Positions 8,422 through 18,167 are shown, counted from the first letter of the stretch. The stretch is 64,000 nucleotides of DNA from Caulobacteraceae bacterium (GCA_016703335.1 JADJCG010000004.1:1-64000); one strand, 5' to 3'. Translations and numbers: made by a program. The notes: generated by a model not told the origin, from the sequence alone.

Positions 8422-8854
8422 TTAAGCGTTCCGATCGAGCACTGTCGGGCTCGGCGCGCCGTGCATATCGAGCGCGCCTTTGGCGGAGTAATTGGCGCCG
8501 CTACCGCGTTGGCGAACGACCTCTTCGGCCATCGCATGCACCAGCCCTTCGGAGATGACCTTCACCGCGTTGAGCGCGCTCGTGGGCGGCGAGGGGTTCG
8601 TGCAGTGCAACAGTGCTGCGGCGGAGCTCAGCCAACAGCGCTGGCGGGGCGTCCTGGATAAGGGCGGCATCCTGTTTGATGCGCGCGAGTTCGAGGCGAT
8701 AGGCGTTTGCCAGCCGGTTCTTCTCCTCGTTCTCGGGGAGGGGTTGGCGGTCTTGGATGCGGCGGGTGTCGTCGGCTGCGAGCGCGGCCAGGCGCTCGGT
8801 CATTAGCAGCAATTGTTCGACGCGGTGGGCCGCGTCGTCAGCGATGAGCGCCAT
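8422..8854 (-). CDS. flbY: FlbY/FlgN-like flagellar protein (one frameshift)
   Basis: Starts at 8854 behind a GGAGG site (MALIADDAAHRVEQLLLMT). It is helical and ends in the family's conserved tail: LNAVKVISEGLVHAMAEEVV then GANYSAKG. The two parts lie in different frames; a lost GC pair in GAGCGCGCTCAACG near 8575 accounts for it (HERALNAVK expected). This type of protein follows flgJ in Caulobacter-like flagellar operons and is FlgN-related, probably a chaperone for hook-associated proteins. It overlaps the end of flgJ by 17 bases. Confidence 0.75.
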
Positions 8855-9213
8855 CGGCGTCCTCCGTTGGGATTGGAGCGGGCGCTGCATCGGGTGGGAC
8901 TTGCGAGCCTTGCATGCGCATGAACTCGCGCACGACGCTATCGGCGATGCCGACGCCGCCGGCGCGGCCGATGGATTCGGCGTAGCGCTCGACCAGCATG
9001 GGGCGGAAGATTTGTTCGCCCATGCCGCCGCCGCCGAGACCTTCGGTGTCGAGGCCTTCGAACATTGGCGCGAGCATTTCCGAGAGGAAGACGGACTCGA
9101 ACTCCTGGGCGGCGCGGCGCAGCGCCGTTTCCTGTTTGGTCTGTTGCGGCGCGGCGTGCGATGCTCGTGCTCATCGGCAGCGGCGCGCCGGGAAGGGCGA
9201 TCGGGCCGGTCAT
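8838..9213 (-). CDS. flgJ: FlgJ-type rod-binding protein, no muramidase domain (one frameshift)
   Basis: Rod-binding domain of FlgJ: QEFESVFLSEMLAPMFEGL, GEQIFRPMLVERYAESIGR and GVGIADSVVREFMRMQ are hallmark stretches. The start (MTGPIALPGAPLPMST) at 9213 overlaps the flgI stop (TAATGA). An indel near 9155 separates the first 20 residues from the rest. At about 125 residues it has only the rod-assembly domain; the C-terminal hydrolase domain of enterobacterial FlgJ is absent, as is usual in this group. Confidence 0.85.
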
Positions 9214-10350
9214 TACATCACTTCGATTTCGGCTTGGATCGCGCCAGCGGCCTTCAGCGCTTGCAGGATCGAGATCATGTCGCGCGGGGTGACGCCGAGC
9301 GCGTTCAAGCCGTTGACGAGTTGGCGAAGCGGCACGCCGCCCGGCACAACAACGAGGCCGCCTGCTTCTTCGTCGACGTTCACGTTGGTCGACGGCGCCA
9401 CAACGGTTTCGCCGCGCGAGAGCGGCGAGGGTTGGCTGACGAACGGGTCTTCTTGGATCGAGATAGTGAGATTGCCTTGCGCGATCGCGACGGTGGAAAC
9501 CTTCACGTTCTCGCCCATGACAACGATGCCGGAGCTTTCGTCGATGACGATGCGTGCGGCGGTGTCGACTTCAACTTCCAGGTTTTCGATCTGACCGATG
9601 AGCGCAACCATGTCCCCCGAATAGTCAGCGGGGCGCGTCAGAACGACCGAACCTGGGTTCGCGGCGCGCGCAACAGGCGAACCGATCAGATGATTGATCG
9701 CGCCGGCAACGCGTTGCGCCGTTGTAAAATCAGGATTGCGGAGCGCCAGGCGCAGCTCTTGTTGCGCGGCGATGTCGAAGTGGATTTCGCGTTCAACCAG
9801 TGCGCCGGACGCGATGCGGCCAGCGGTCGGAACACCGCGCGTGACGGATGAGCCGGATTGGCCGGAAGCTGCGAAACCGCCGATGGCAAGCGGGCCTTGG
9901 GCGACGGCATAAACTTGTTGATCCGCGCCCATGAGCGGGGGTGACGAGCAATTGACCGCCAGCGAGGCTGCGTGCGTCGCCGAGTGCAGACACAGTGACG
10001 TCGATGCGCGAGCCTTGCGATGCGAAGGGCGGCAAGTTTGCCGTCACCATGACGGCGGCGACGTTGCGCGTGTTGAGGTTGGCGCCGGCGGCGGCGACGC
10101 CAAGGCGTTCGAGCATCGCTTCCAAGCTCTGGCGCGTGAACGCGGAGTTCCGGAGCGAGTCACCGGTGCCGGCGAGACCAACGACGAGGCCGTAGCCGAC
10201 GAGTTGGTTCTCGCGGACGCCTTCGAAGTCGGTGATGTCTTTGATGCGGGTGCCCGCGTACGCCATTGGAGCCGCGATCGGTGCGGTCATGGCGGCGACG
10301 GAGCAGACGGCAAGCAGCGCTGACCGCGCCGCACGTGATGCAAATCCCAT
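9213..10350 (-). CDS. flgI: Flagellar P-ring protein FlgI (one frameshift)
   Basis: Periplasmic P-ring subunit. The signal peptide runs to AMTAPIAAPMAYAG; then the conserved RIKDITDFEGVRENQLVGYG and GLAGTGDSLRNSAFT. One extra C in a C run at 9937-9941 breaks the frame after GGQLLVTP, which should continue MGADQQVYAVAQGPLAIGGF. The C-terminus (LNALGVTPRDMISILQALKA) is canonical. Restored length about 378 residues. Divergent from fliX, exactly as in Caulobacter, and overlapping flgJ. Confidence 0.95.
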
Positions 10351-10374
10351 CCGAGCGATAGGCGAGCAGTTCGG

Positions 10375-10390
10375 TTAACGACCGGTTCAA
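10375..10390. promoter_or_regulatory. Degenerate CtrA-like site between flgI and fliX
   Basis: TTAA-CGACCGG-TTCAA differs from TTAA-N7-TTAAC in the second half. It sits in the 90-base divergent gap between flgI and fliX, where CtrA control of fliX is established in Caulobacter. A further TTAA occurs at 10401. Confidence 0.35.
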
Positions 10391-10440
10391 GCTTGAAACG
10401 TTAAGAGATCGGAAACAGCAGCAGCGGAGTGTCTGCGCCG

Positions 10441-10856
10441 ATGAAGATCGAATCCGGTCGCAACGTTGGCTCATCCTCAACCGCCGGGAAGGCGGGGAAG
10501 ACGGCTGCGCCGGGCTTCGCGCCGGCCGCGGAAGCTCCTCAACGGGCAGCCGCCGCAACGCCGACCGGCGCGGTGACATCCCTCGACTCGATTCTGGCCC
10601 TCAAGGGGCGGAAGACCCGATGCAACGCCGGGCCAGACAGCGCCGGCGCGGGCAGGAGGCGCTTGATACTTTGGAGGAATTGGAGCGCGGCCTGGTTTTG
10701 GGCCGGGCGTCAGGCGGTCTGCAGGGCCGGCTCGAGGCGCTCCACGGCCGTTCCGAGAAGACCGGGGACGACGGTTTGGACGCTGTCCTTCACGAGATTG
10801 ACGTGAGGTTGGCCGTAGAAGCCGCCAAGCTTGAACGTATCTCTGGAAAACTGTGA
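10441..10856 (+). CDS. fliX: FliX flagellar assembly regulator (one frameshift)
   Basis: FliX couples early basal-body assembly to FlbD activity in Caulobacter. Start MKIESGRNVGSSSTAG; the middle TSLDSILALKG should run into DPMQRRARQRRRGQEALDTL but one G is missing from a G run near 10603-10606. The C-terminus (GLDAVLHEIDVRLAVEAAKL) is the family's most conserved part. Divergent from flgI. The ATG at 10441 is preferred over an in-frame GTG 12 bases upstream because MKI is the usual opening. Confidence 0.88.
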
Positions 10857-10974
10857 TTGCTGCACTGCAACGTGCAGAAATTACGAGACTTTGGCGCCCG
10901 ACTTGCTCAATGGACGCCGATTGGGAGCGTAGTTATAAGGCGCGCGCCTCCCTTAAGGCGCCTGGAGTTCCGGA

Positions 10975-11388
10975 ATGGCGACCTCGACGAAAGACTATCG
11001 CCCCAGCGACGACGAGCCGTTCATGAATGACCGGCAGCGGGAGTTCTTCCGCGCGAAGCTGCTGGCCTGGAAAGACGAGATCCTCGAGGAGTCGCGCGGC
11101 ACCATTGCGACGCTGCAGCAAGATACGGTCAACGAAGCCGATATTGCAGATCGCGCGACGAGCGAAACCGACCGCGCTTTGGAACTTCGTACGCGTGATC
11201 GCCAACGCAAACTCATCTCCAAGATCGATGAAGCGCTGCGCCGTCTGGACGATGGCTCCTATGGTTATTGCGAAGAAACCGGCGAGCCGATCGCGCTTTC
11301 GCGTCTCGAAGCACGCCCGATTGCGACGCTTTCCCTAGAGGCACAGGAACGGCACGAGCGCCGCGAGCGCGTTCATCGCGACGATTAA
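10975..11388 (+). CDS. dksA: DksA-family transcription factor (single-Cys alphaproteobacterial type)
   Basis: 137 residues. DksA binds the RNA polymerase secondary channel and works with ppGpp. The coiled-coil region (FFRAKLLAWKDEILEESRG through AIDR-like DIADRATSETDRALELRTR) is followed by the C4-type module GSYGYCEETGEPIALSRLEA. Only one of the four zinc cysteines is present, a known variation in alphaproteobacterial DksA. The frame is intact. Confidence 0.92.
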   Translation: MATSTKDYRPSDDEPFMNDRQREFFRAKLLAWKDEILEESRGTIATLQQDTVNEADIADRATSETDRALELRTRDRQRKLISKIDEALRRLDDGSYGYCEETGEPIALSRLEARPIATLSLEAQERHERRERVHRDD

Positions 11389-11436
11389 GCCCTTCAGCAG
11401 TAGCTATCTTTACACTCCGCTTTACGTCGTTAATTT

Positions 11437-11456
11437 CCGCGCTCCTTGTGGAGCGG
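11437..11456 (+). promoter_or_regulatory. Hairpin in the leader of the 11465 gene
   Basis: CGCTCC-TTGT-GGAGCG forms a 6-bp stem. The 3' arm carries GGAG close to the start at 11465, so folding could mask the ribosome binding site. It could also be a dksA terminator without a T run. Confidence 0.25.
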
Positions 11457-11464
11457 AGAGCAGT

Positions 11465-11780
11465 ATGCGCGTAGCGGCTTTGGTTCTTGCGGCGATGATG
11501 ATGGCGGCGCCGATGGCGCTTGCGCAGACTGAGACCCCGGCTCCTGAGGTTGTTACCGAGCCGACGGCTCCGGGAAACGACCGCTCCGGCGACAGAGGAA
11601 ACGCAGGCCCCGGTGACCACCGAGACCGCGACGGAAGCAGGTGCAGCACCGAGCGAAGAGCAGGTCTGCCGCGCTGGTCCGCGTTCGGAAAGCCGTCTGC
11701 GTTCGCGCCAGCGGATCTGCCGCACGCAAGCTGAGTGGGATGCGCTGGATCGTGCGCGTTCGCGCTCGGGCGCTAACTAA
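11465..11780 (+). CDS. Small secreted protein (one frameshift)
   Basis: Starts with a signal peptide (MRVAALVLAAMMMAAPMALA) followed by a Pro/Thr/Glu-rich stretch. An indel near 11560-11575 moves to the frame reading EETQAPVTTETATEAG, then EEQVCR and SRLRSRQRICRTQAEWDALD. The C-terminal pattern of two cysteines in Arg-rich surroundings followed by TQAEWDALD recurs in small Caulobacterales secreted proteins, from memory. About 105 residues restored. Function unknown. Confidence 0.6.
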
Positions 11781-11820
11781 GCTTCTGGAACAGAGACGCG
11801 CGGCGACGTAAGGGGAGCTT

Positions 11821-12276
11821 ATGCTCCTGCACGAGGCCGCGCTTTCCTTTCTCCATTTTACGTTCGCGCTGATTTTGGTCGGTGCGCTGGTGGCGGAGGC
11901 GTTCATCCTCCGCTTGCCGGTCGAGGGCCGCGTGGCGCGCCTGCTGCTGCGGGCTGATTTGTTCTACGGGATCAGCGCTGTCGGGGTGATCGCTGCGGGC
12001 GTCGCGCGGGTGTTCTGGGGCGCGAAGGGCGCGGACTACTACGGCGCGCAACCGTTCTTCTGGGCCAAGATGGCGACGTTTGCGGTCATTGGACTGATCT
12101 CAATTTTGCCGACGCGGGCGTTCATTAACTGGGTCAAGCAGGCCGGCAAGGATGTCGCCTTTGCGCCGACCTATGCGGAGGTGAAGCGTATCCGCCGCTT
12201 TGTGATGATCGAGGTGCACCTGCTGGCGCTGCTGGCGCTGTTTGCGGCGCTGATGGCGCGCGGCATCGGGAGCTAA
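11821..12276 (+). CDS. DUF2214 family membrane protein
   Basis: 151 residues with four predicted membrane segments (LSFLHFTFALILVGALVAEA; LFYGISAVGVIAAGVARVFW; MATFAVIGLISILPTRAFIN; VHLLALLALFAALMARGIG). The FYGISA...FWGAKGADYY block fits DUF2214. No biochemical role is established. The frame is intact; no clear operon partner. Confidence 0.8.
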   Translation: MLLHEAALSFLHFTFALILVGALVAEAFILRLPVEGRVARLLLRADLFYGISAVGVIAAGVARVFWGAKGADYYGAQPFFWAKMATFAVIGLISILPTRAFINWVKQAGKDVAFAPTYAEVKRIRRFVMIEVHLLALLALFAALMARGIGS

Positions 12277-12336
12277 TCGCTCCACATTCCTTCCGCCTCG
12301 GATAAGGTCTCCCAAAAGAATACGCGGGAGATGGGC

Positions 12337-13937
12337 ATGACAGCGTCGCTGCAGCCGGAAGAGTTCGATCTGATGACGAGCTTGGGCGATGTGCCGCGCC
12401 ATCACGCGCGCACGCGGGGCGACAAGGTCGCGCTGAGTTTTGAGGGGCGCGAGACGACGTTCGCGGCGCTCGACGCGAATTCGAACCGCACTAGCGCGGC
12501 GTTGACTGCCGCGGGCGTGAAGGCGGGCGATCGGGTCTGCTATTTTGGCAAGAACAGCGATCATTATTTCGAGCTGTTGTTTGCGGTGATGAAGCTTGGC
12601 GCGGTGATCGCGCCGATCGGTTGGCGGCTATCTGCGGAAGAGGTGGCGTACATCATCGACGACGCGCAATGCGGGTTGTTGTTCGTTGGTGCCGAGTGCG
12701 TTGAAGTTGCCGAAGCTGCGGCGGCGCAGAGTGCATCGCGGCCGGCGATCATTGTGATGGAATCGGGCGCGCACGCTCATCCGGTGTTTGAGGCTTGGCG
12801 CGATGCGCACCCGGCAGAGGATCTTAACGTTGCTGTCGCGCCAGAAGCGACGGCGCTTATCCTTTACACGTCCGGCACGACGGGGCGGCCAAAGGGCGTG
12901 ATGCTGACGAGCGCGAATATTTTGCGCTCACGCCGCAAGCTGGCTGAAGCCTCGATGGGCTGGAATGAATGGAAGCAAGGCGAGGTCAGCTATTGCGCGA
13001 TGCCTGTCGCGCATATTGGCGGGACGGGTTGGTGTCTCGTTGGTTTGGTGAACGGCGTGAAGAACGTTGTCGCGCGTGATTTCAATCCGATGGGGGCGCT
13101 GGAGGTTATTCAGCGCGAGCGCGTCGCGAAGATGTTTATGGTGCCGGCGGCGCTGCAATTCGTCATACGCACGCCGCGGGCGCGTGAAATCGACTATTCG
13201 AGCCTGACGCACATTCTCTATGGCGCATCGCCAATGCCGGTGGATTTGCTGCGTGAGTGCATGGACGTGTTCGGCTGCGGGTTCGTGCAGCAATACGGCA
13301 TGACGGAAACGACCGGCACGGTGACGTATCTGCCGCCGGAAGATCACGACCCAAAAGGCAATGACCGCATGCGCTCTGCGGGTCTGCCGATGCCGGGCGT
13401 GGAGATGGCAATCCTTGATGCGCAAGGTAAACGGCTGGGGCCGAATGAAACCGGCGAGATCGCGACGCGCTCAGCTGCGAATATGAAGGGGTATTGGCGC
13501 ACGGACGAAGCGACGGCGACGACGATCGATGGCGATGGTTGGTTGCGCACGGGTGACGCCGGCTACATCGATCAGGACGGCTACATTTTCATTCAAGACC
13601 GCATCAAGGACATGATCATCACCGGTGGTGAGAACGTCTATCCGGCGGAAGTCGAGAATGCGGTGCATGGCCATCCGCATGTTGCTGAAGTCGCGGTGAT
13701 CGGCGTGCCGGATGAAACGTGGGGCGAGAGCGTTAAGGCTATTGTCGTGCCGAAGCCTGGCGTGACGCCGGATGCTGCAGATATCATCGCGTTCGCGCGG
13801 TCTCGCATCGCGCATTTCAGCCGCCGCGTAGCGTGGAATTTTTGACGACACCGTTGCCGCGCAGCGCGAGCGGTAAAATTCTGCGCCGCGAACTGCGTGA
13901 ACCGTACTGGGTTGGTAAAGATCGGCGCGTGAACTGA
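12337..13937 (+). CDS. Acyl-CoA synthetase, AMP-forming (one frameshift)
   Basis: ANL-superfamily ligase that activates a carboxylic acid to an acyl-CoA. The ATP/AMP signature LILYTSGTTGRPKGVMLTS, the QQYGMTETTG motif, and the YIDQDGYIFIQDRIKDMII hinge region are all present, followed by GGENVYPAEVE. A missing base near 13825 (TTTCAG for TTTCCAG) gives a false stop at 13845. The true end reads PRSVEFLTTPLPRSASGKIL, which contains the catalytic Lys of the A10 motif, and stops at 13937. GGGAG lies 6 bases before 12337, favouring that ATG over 12331. The substrate cannot be told from sequence; long- or medium-chain fatty acid is likely. Confidence 0.88.
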
Positions 13938-14116
13938 AGCGCCGATTTCAGTTGGTTGTCACATGGCGTTGATAACGTCGTGTGGTTGCCGAGCGCGCAT
14001 CAACCCTAACTCTGAGTTTATGCGTGCGGTGGGAGAAATGCGTTTTCCGCACGCCCGCAACGCATATTACTGCGGGCCTATTATAATAGCGTTATGCTCA
14101 TCGGGCAGGACATTCG

Positions 14117-15151
14117 ATGACCACGCCGGGGACGGATGTGCAGAACACACTGACAAACCTTGAGCTGTACGCGTGCCCGCAATGCCGGAGCGCATTCACG
14201 TATCGTGCCGATGAAGAGATCGGCGATCGACCGCGCGGCATGCTGACTTGCGCGAGCGGGCATACGTATCGCGTCGATGGCATTCCGCGCTTCGTGGTGG
14301 ACGAAGGCTACACCAGCAATTTCGGCAAGCAGTGGGCTGAGTTCCGGAAGACGCAAGTCGATAGCGCGACCGGCAACACGGAATCGCGCGATCGCTTTTT
14401 CAACGGCACCGGTTGGCCGGAGCGCATGGAAGGCGAGACCATCCTTGAAGCCGGTTGCGGCTCAGGCCGTTTCACCGAGATCATGCTCGGCACTGGCGCG
14501 CGCGTTATCTCGTTCGACTACAGCGTCGCCGCTGACGTCACGAACGACTCGTTCGCCAAGAACGGCGCGACAGTTTCGCAAGCGAGCATCTATGAGATGC
14601 CGTTCCAGCCGGAATCGTTTGATCGTGTGTTCTGCTACGGCGTCATTCAGCACACGCCGGACGTGAAGAAGTCATTCTTCAATCTCGTCAGCATGGTGAA
14701 GCCGGGCGGCTACATTGCCGTCGATGTGTACGATGCGTGGAAGTGGATCTTTCATTCGCGCTATCGCGTGCGCTGGTTCACCAAGCACATGAACCAAGAG
14801 AAGCTCTTGGATTGGTGCCGCAAGATCGTGCCGGCCTACATGAAGGTCATGCCGCCGCTGCATCCCTACAATCAGATTTTCTTCCCGGTGAAGGATTATC
14901 GCGGCGCGCGCCCGGGCTTCACCGAAGAGCAGCTGGTTGAGTACAGCATCCTCGACACGTTCGACATGCTGGCGCCGCAATACGATCAGCCGAAGAGCCG
15001 GGGCACGATGCTGCGCTGGGCGAAAGAGGCTGGGCTGACCGACGTGCACATTCAAGTCGGCGGCAATGGTCTTGAGCTTCGCGCGCGCAAGCCCGGCATC
15101 GCCAACGATGTGGCGAAGGCTACTGCCGAGCCGCTACGCGCGACCGCTTAA
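14117..15151 (+). CDS. SAM-dependent methyltransferase with N-terminal Trm112-like zinc ribbon
   Basis: 344 residues. The N-terminal 60 residues carry CPQC and later C..GH (LTCASGHTYRVDGIPRFV), a Trm112-like ribbon. The class I methyltransferase core follows, with motif I ILEAGCGSGRFTE, the acidic SFDYS at the end of strand 2, and CYGVIQHTPDVKKSFFNL. The C-terminal half is long and has GFTEEQLVEYSILDTFDMLA. Such proteins often act on small molecules or surface glycans. The frame is intact and AGGA precedes the start. It stands alone between the ligase and flgH. Confidence 0.82.
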   Translation: MTTPGTDVQNTLTNLELYACPQCRSAFTYRADEEIGDRPRGMLTCASGHTYRVDGIPRFVVDEGYTSNFGKQWAEFRKTQVDSATGNTESRDRFFNGTGWPERMEGETILEAGCGSGRFTEIMLGTGARVISFDYSVAADVTNDSFAKNGATVSQASIYEMPFQPESFDRVFCYGVIQHTPDVKKSFFNLVSMVKPGGYIAVDVYDAWKWIFHSRYRVRWFTKHMNQEKLLDWCRKIVPAYMKVMPPLHPYNQIFFPVKDYRGARPGFTEEQLVEYSILDTFDMLAPQYDQPKSRGTMLRWAKEAGLTDVHIQVGGNGLELRARKPGIANDVAKATAEPLRATA

Positions 15152-15157
15152 GCGCAA

Positions 15158-15946
15158 TTACCAGGGCGTGATGGCGTCGCCGATGCGCTGGCCCCAGTTG
15201 GGGCGTTGCACGGCGCTGATTGAACCGCGGCCACCGTACGAGATGCGCGCTTCGGCGATCTGCGTGTGATTGATGCGGTTGTTGGCCGTCACGTCTTCCG
15301 GACGGATGATGCCGCTCACGGTGAGTTCGCGCAGTTCGCCATTGATGCGCACCTCTTGGCGACCGGCGAGCACGAGATTGCCGTTGGGCAGGCGATCCAC
15401 GATCACGGCCGCGACGGTGAGCTCGATCTTTTCTTCGCGGTTGATCGCGCCTTGGCCGTTGTGGCTGCTGTCAGCATCGGCGCTGATCATGTTCGACGGA
15501 TCGAAGGCGTTGTTGAGCACCTGACCGACCGCCGTTTCCAGACCGAAGAAGTTGCTGACGCCGGCTGAGGTGGATGCTGAGCGCTGACGGTTCGATGAGT
15601 TGCTGAGCTCGGCGCTGTCGTCGATCTCGATCTCGACGGTGATGATGTCGCCGATGCGTGAAGCGCGCTGATCGTTGAAGAAGCTACGCGAGCCTGTGCG
15701 CCAGAGCGAGTTCGGTTGACCGGCTTCGTACACCGCAGGTTCGGGCTGCGGCATTGTTTGTTGCTGGCCGCCGGTGAGCGCGGCTGGCGTGCCGACTGCT
15801 TGCAATTGCGGCGCGGCCAAACCACGGCGCGCTGCTTGATACGCAACACCTGGAGCGGCGAGGGCGTCGTGCGAAATGTCCGCCGTGTCGATGCTGGCGC
15901 AGCTTGTGGCGCCGGCAGCGAGAGCGAGGAGAGCGAGAGTGCGCAT
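15158..15946 (-). CDS. flgH: Flagellar L-ring lipoprotein FlgH
   Basis: Outer-membrane L-ring subunit. A lipobox (LALAAGATSC) follows the short leader from 15946. The core has SLWRTGSRSFFNDQRASRIG, GDIITVEIEI, and the C-terminal VSGIIRPEDVTANNRI with ISYGGRG. The ATG at 15946 is chosen because AAGGA lies 7 bases upstream; a GTG at 15964 overlaps the flgA stop and lengthens the leader. Last gene of flgF-flgG-flgA-flgH. The frame is intact. Confidence 0.95.
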   Translation of the reverse strand: MRTLALLALAAGATSCASIDTADISHDALAAPGVAYQAARRGLAAPQLQAVGTPAALTGGQQQTMPQPEPAVYEAGQPNSLWRTGSRSFFNDQRASRIGDIITVEIEIDDSAELSNSSNRQRSASTSAGVSNFFGLETAVGQVLNNAFDPSNMISADADSSHNGQGAINREEKIELTVAAVIVDRLPNGNLVLAGRQEVRINGELRELTVSGIIRPEDVTANNRINHTQIAEARISYGGRGSISAVQRPNWGQRIGDAITPW

Positions 15947-15960
15947 GTAGTTTTCCTTGC

Positions 15961-16494
15961 TCACGGATTGGCTCGTGCGGCGCCGGCGCCAGTGACTGTG
16001 GCGTCTATGGTGCGGTTCGAGGACGTGTTGATGAGGCGAATGCCTTGGCCTACGGCGCCATCTTCAAGCGCGCGTGCGCGCATGGTGAGCGACATGCCTG
16101 GCATTTCGTAGACGAGATTGACCATGTCGCCGCGGTGCACGGCAGCGTCAGAGAGCGTGCGAGCGTCTGCTGTTGCAGGAATGGTGGCGCGGGCGCCGCC
16201 AGGCCGGATCATTTGCACTGCGCGAACGCCGGGCGGGGCCGTGAAGTCGAGGCCAGCTGCGGAGGCCGCTGCGGACAAAACCGAGATTTGCAGCGAACCG
16301 ACTTGGCCGGGTTGCGGCGCAGGCGAGAGCGCGCGGCCGGCGATGGCGCTCGGCACGCCGTCGAACACGTCGCCCATCGTGACGGCTGGGCCGTTGGCTT
16401 CGATGCGCGGGCGCAGCGTGACGGTTTGTGCGTGCGCCATGCCGGCGGAGACAACGAAGTAGAGGCAGATCGCGATGCAGAGACGAAGCAGCAT
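15961..16494 (-). CDS. flgA: P-ring assembly chaperone FlgA
   Basis: 177 residues with a signal peptide (CLYFVVSAGMAHAQ). FlgA is the periplasmic chaperone for FlgI polymerisation. The C-terminal SAF-like domain carries DAAVHRGDMVNLVYEMPGMS, then ALEDGAVGQGIRLINTSSNR and a final DATVTGAG. The frame is intact. Between flgG and flgH, as expected. Confidence 0.92.
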   Translation of the reverse strand: MLLRLCIAICLYFVVSAGMAHAQTVTLRPRIEANGPAVTMGDVFDGVPSAIAGRALSPAPQPGQVGSLQISVLSAAASAAGLDFTAPPGVRAVQMIRPGGARATIPATADARTLSDAAVHRGDMVNLVYEMPGMSLTMRARALEDGAVGQGIRLINTSSNRTIDATVTGAGAARANP

Positions 16495-16506
16495 GGTCTA
16501 TCTCCC

Positions 16507-17292
16507 TCAGCGCAGTTGCGTGGTGGCTTGGAGCATCTCGTCGGCGGCGGTGATCACGCGCGCGTTCATTTCGTAAGCACGCTGCGCGACGATGAGCGAC
16601 GAGATTTCTTCGACCGCGTTGACGTTCGAGTTTTCGAGATAGCCTTGCATCAGGGTGCCGAGCCCTGGTGAGCCTGGCGTCGCTGTGGTCGCCGTGCCGG
16701 AGGCAGGTGTTTCCAAGAACAAGTTGTCGCCGATACCTTCGAGACCCGCCGGATTGATGAAGCTGGCGATCTCGAGTTGGCCGATCTGTTGGGGATCGGT
16801 CTGGCCGGCGAGCGTGACTTCGACGATGCCGTCGCGCGTGATCTGGATCGCGGTCGCTTCAGCAGGCACCGTGATCGATGGCTCGATCGGATAGCCGTCG
16901 GCGGTGACCATCTGCCCGTCAGCGTTGACGGCGAGGTTGCCGGCGCGTGTGTAACCGGTTTGGCCGGACGGCATCGTGATTTGGAAATAGCCACGGCCGT
17001 TGATGGCGAGGTCGTACGGGTTGCCGGTGGCGGAGATGCCGCCTTGTTCAGTGATGCGTCCCACCGCATCGGCGCGAACACCAACACCGAGCTGAATGCC
17101 AAGTGGCAACACGCCGCCCGAAGCGGAGGAGGTTGCGCCTGGCCGCTCCATGTTTTGGTAGAGCATGTCTTGGAATTCGGCGCGCTGACGCTTGTACGCC
17201 GTCGTGTTCATGTTCGCGATGTTGTGCGAAATGACGTCGACGTTGAGCTGTTGCGCCTGCATGCCGCTAGCGGCGATCGATAGTGCGCGCAT
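16507..17292 (-). CDS. flgG: Flagellar distal rod protein FlgG
   Basis: 261 residues, the standard FlgG length. The opening MRALSIAASGMQAQQLNVDV and ISHNIANMNTTAYKRQRAEF are classic for rod/hook proteins, and the ending IVAQRAYEMNARVITAADEM is the conserved C-terminal helix. FlgG forms the distal rod. The frame is intact. flgF lies just upstream and flgA just downstream. Confidence 0.96.
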   Translation of the reverse strand: MRALSIAASGMQAQQLNVDVISHNIANMNTTAYKRQRAEFQDMLYQNMERPGATSSASGGVLPLGIQLGVGVRADAVGRITEQGGISATGNPYDLAINGRGYFQITMPSGQTGYTRAGNLAVNADGQMVTADGYPIEPSITVPAEATAIQITRDGIVEVTLAGQTDPQQIGQLEIASFINPAGLEGIGDNLFLETPASGTATTATPGSPGLGTLMQGYLENSNVNAVEEISSLIVAQRAYEMNARVITAADEMLQATTQLR

Positions 17293-17305
17293 GTGGGACT
17301 ATTTC

Positions 17306-18034
17306 CTATCGGCCAAGTTGTTGGATCGCGCGCTGACGAAGCTCGTCGGCGCCCGCAACCATTTTGGCTGCGGATTGATACGCGCGCGAAATTTCCATGA
17401 GCCTTGTGAGCTCAACCACCGGGCGAACGTTGGAGCCTTCGATGGCGCCTTGCAGCACCACGCCTCCAAATTCACCCGGTGTTTGACCTGACGCGTCCCA
17501 AAGGTTGTCCCCGACCTTTGAGAGCGCGCCTGGTGCGGCGAAAGACGCCACACCGATGCGGCCGGCTTCGACACCGGCCACGCGTATTGCGCCGTCGCGA
17601 CCGATCGAAGGGGTATCCCCCTGCGGGTCGAGCACAATCGGCGCCCCCCCGGAGGAAAGGACTGCGTGACCATCGCTGGTCATCAGTCGGCCATCCCCCG
17701 ATAACGTGAACGCGCCATCGCGCGTGTACATTGTGGACCCGCCAGGGCCCTGAACCATAAAGAAGCCGTCGCCTTCGAGCGCGACGTCGAGCGGATTGCC
17801 CGTCATCTCGATCGGGCCTTGCTCCATGTAGTGGACGATGCCGATGTCACGGACGAAGCGGATTTCGCGCGGATCGTCGTCCGCGTGGGCGGTGGTCTGA
17901 TCTGCTTCTTCGAGCAGCAGGCCGTCAGCCTTGAAACCGTTGGTCGAGAGGTTGGCGAGATTGTTGGCGGCAACGTCCATTCTGCGTTGCAAGACGCGTT
18001 GCGTCTGCAGGCCGAGCATGAGTGCGTTATCCAT
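17306..18034 (-). CDS. flgF: Flagellar proximal rod protein FlgF
   Basis: 242 residues from the ATG at 18034 (MDNALMLGLQTQRVLQRRMD), followed by VAANNLANLSTNGFKADGLL. The C-terminal ELTRLMEISRAYQSAAKMVA is canonical. FlgF is a proximal rod component. The longer ORF from 18217 runs through the fliL promoter region and is not conserved-looking. First gene of flgF-G-A-H, divergent from fliL. Confidence 0.94.
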   Translation of the reverse strand: MDNALMLGLQTQRVLQRRMDVAANNLANLSTNGFKADGLLLEEADQTTAHADDDPREIRFVRDIGIVHYMEQGPIEMTGNPLDVALEGDGFFMVQGPGGSTMYTRDGAFTLSGDGRLMTSDGHAVLSSGGAPIVLDPQGDTPSIGRDGAIRVAGVEAGRIGVASFAAPGALSKVGDNLWDASGQTPGEFGGVVLQGAIEGSNVRPVVELTRLMEISRAYQSAAKMVAGADELRQRAIQQLGR

Positions 18035-18167
18035 AGCCGTTAACCACGCAAGCCCCGTGCCAATGCTTAATCGCTTGATTTTCAAGGCGCGTAGCCCGGC
18101 GGCATGGTGAATGCCGCGCCCGTTCTTGCCGGGCAGGCGGCAAGTTTTGCCGGTCATTGAGAGCTTC

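Noticed and set aside
8757..9851. 364-codon plus-strand open frame
   Set aside because: Antisense to flgI, flgJ and flbY, whose protein sequences are unmistakable.
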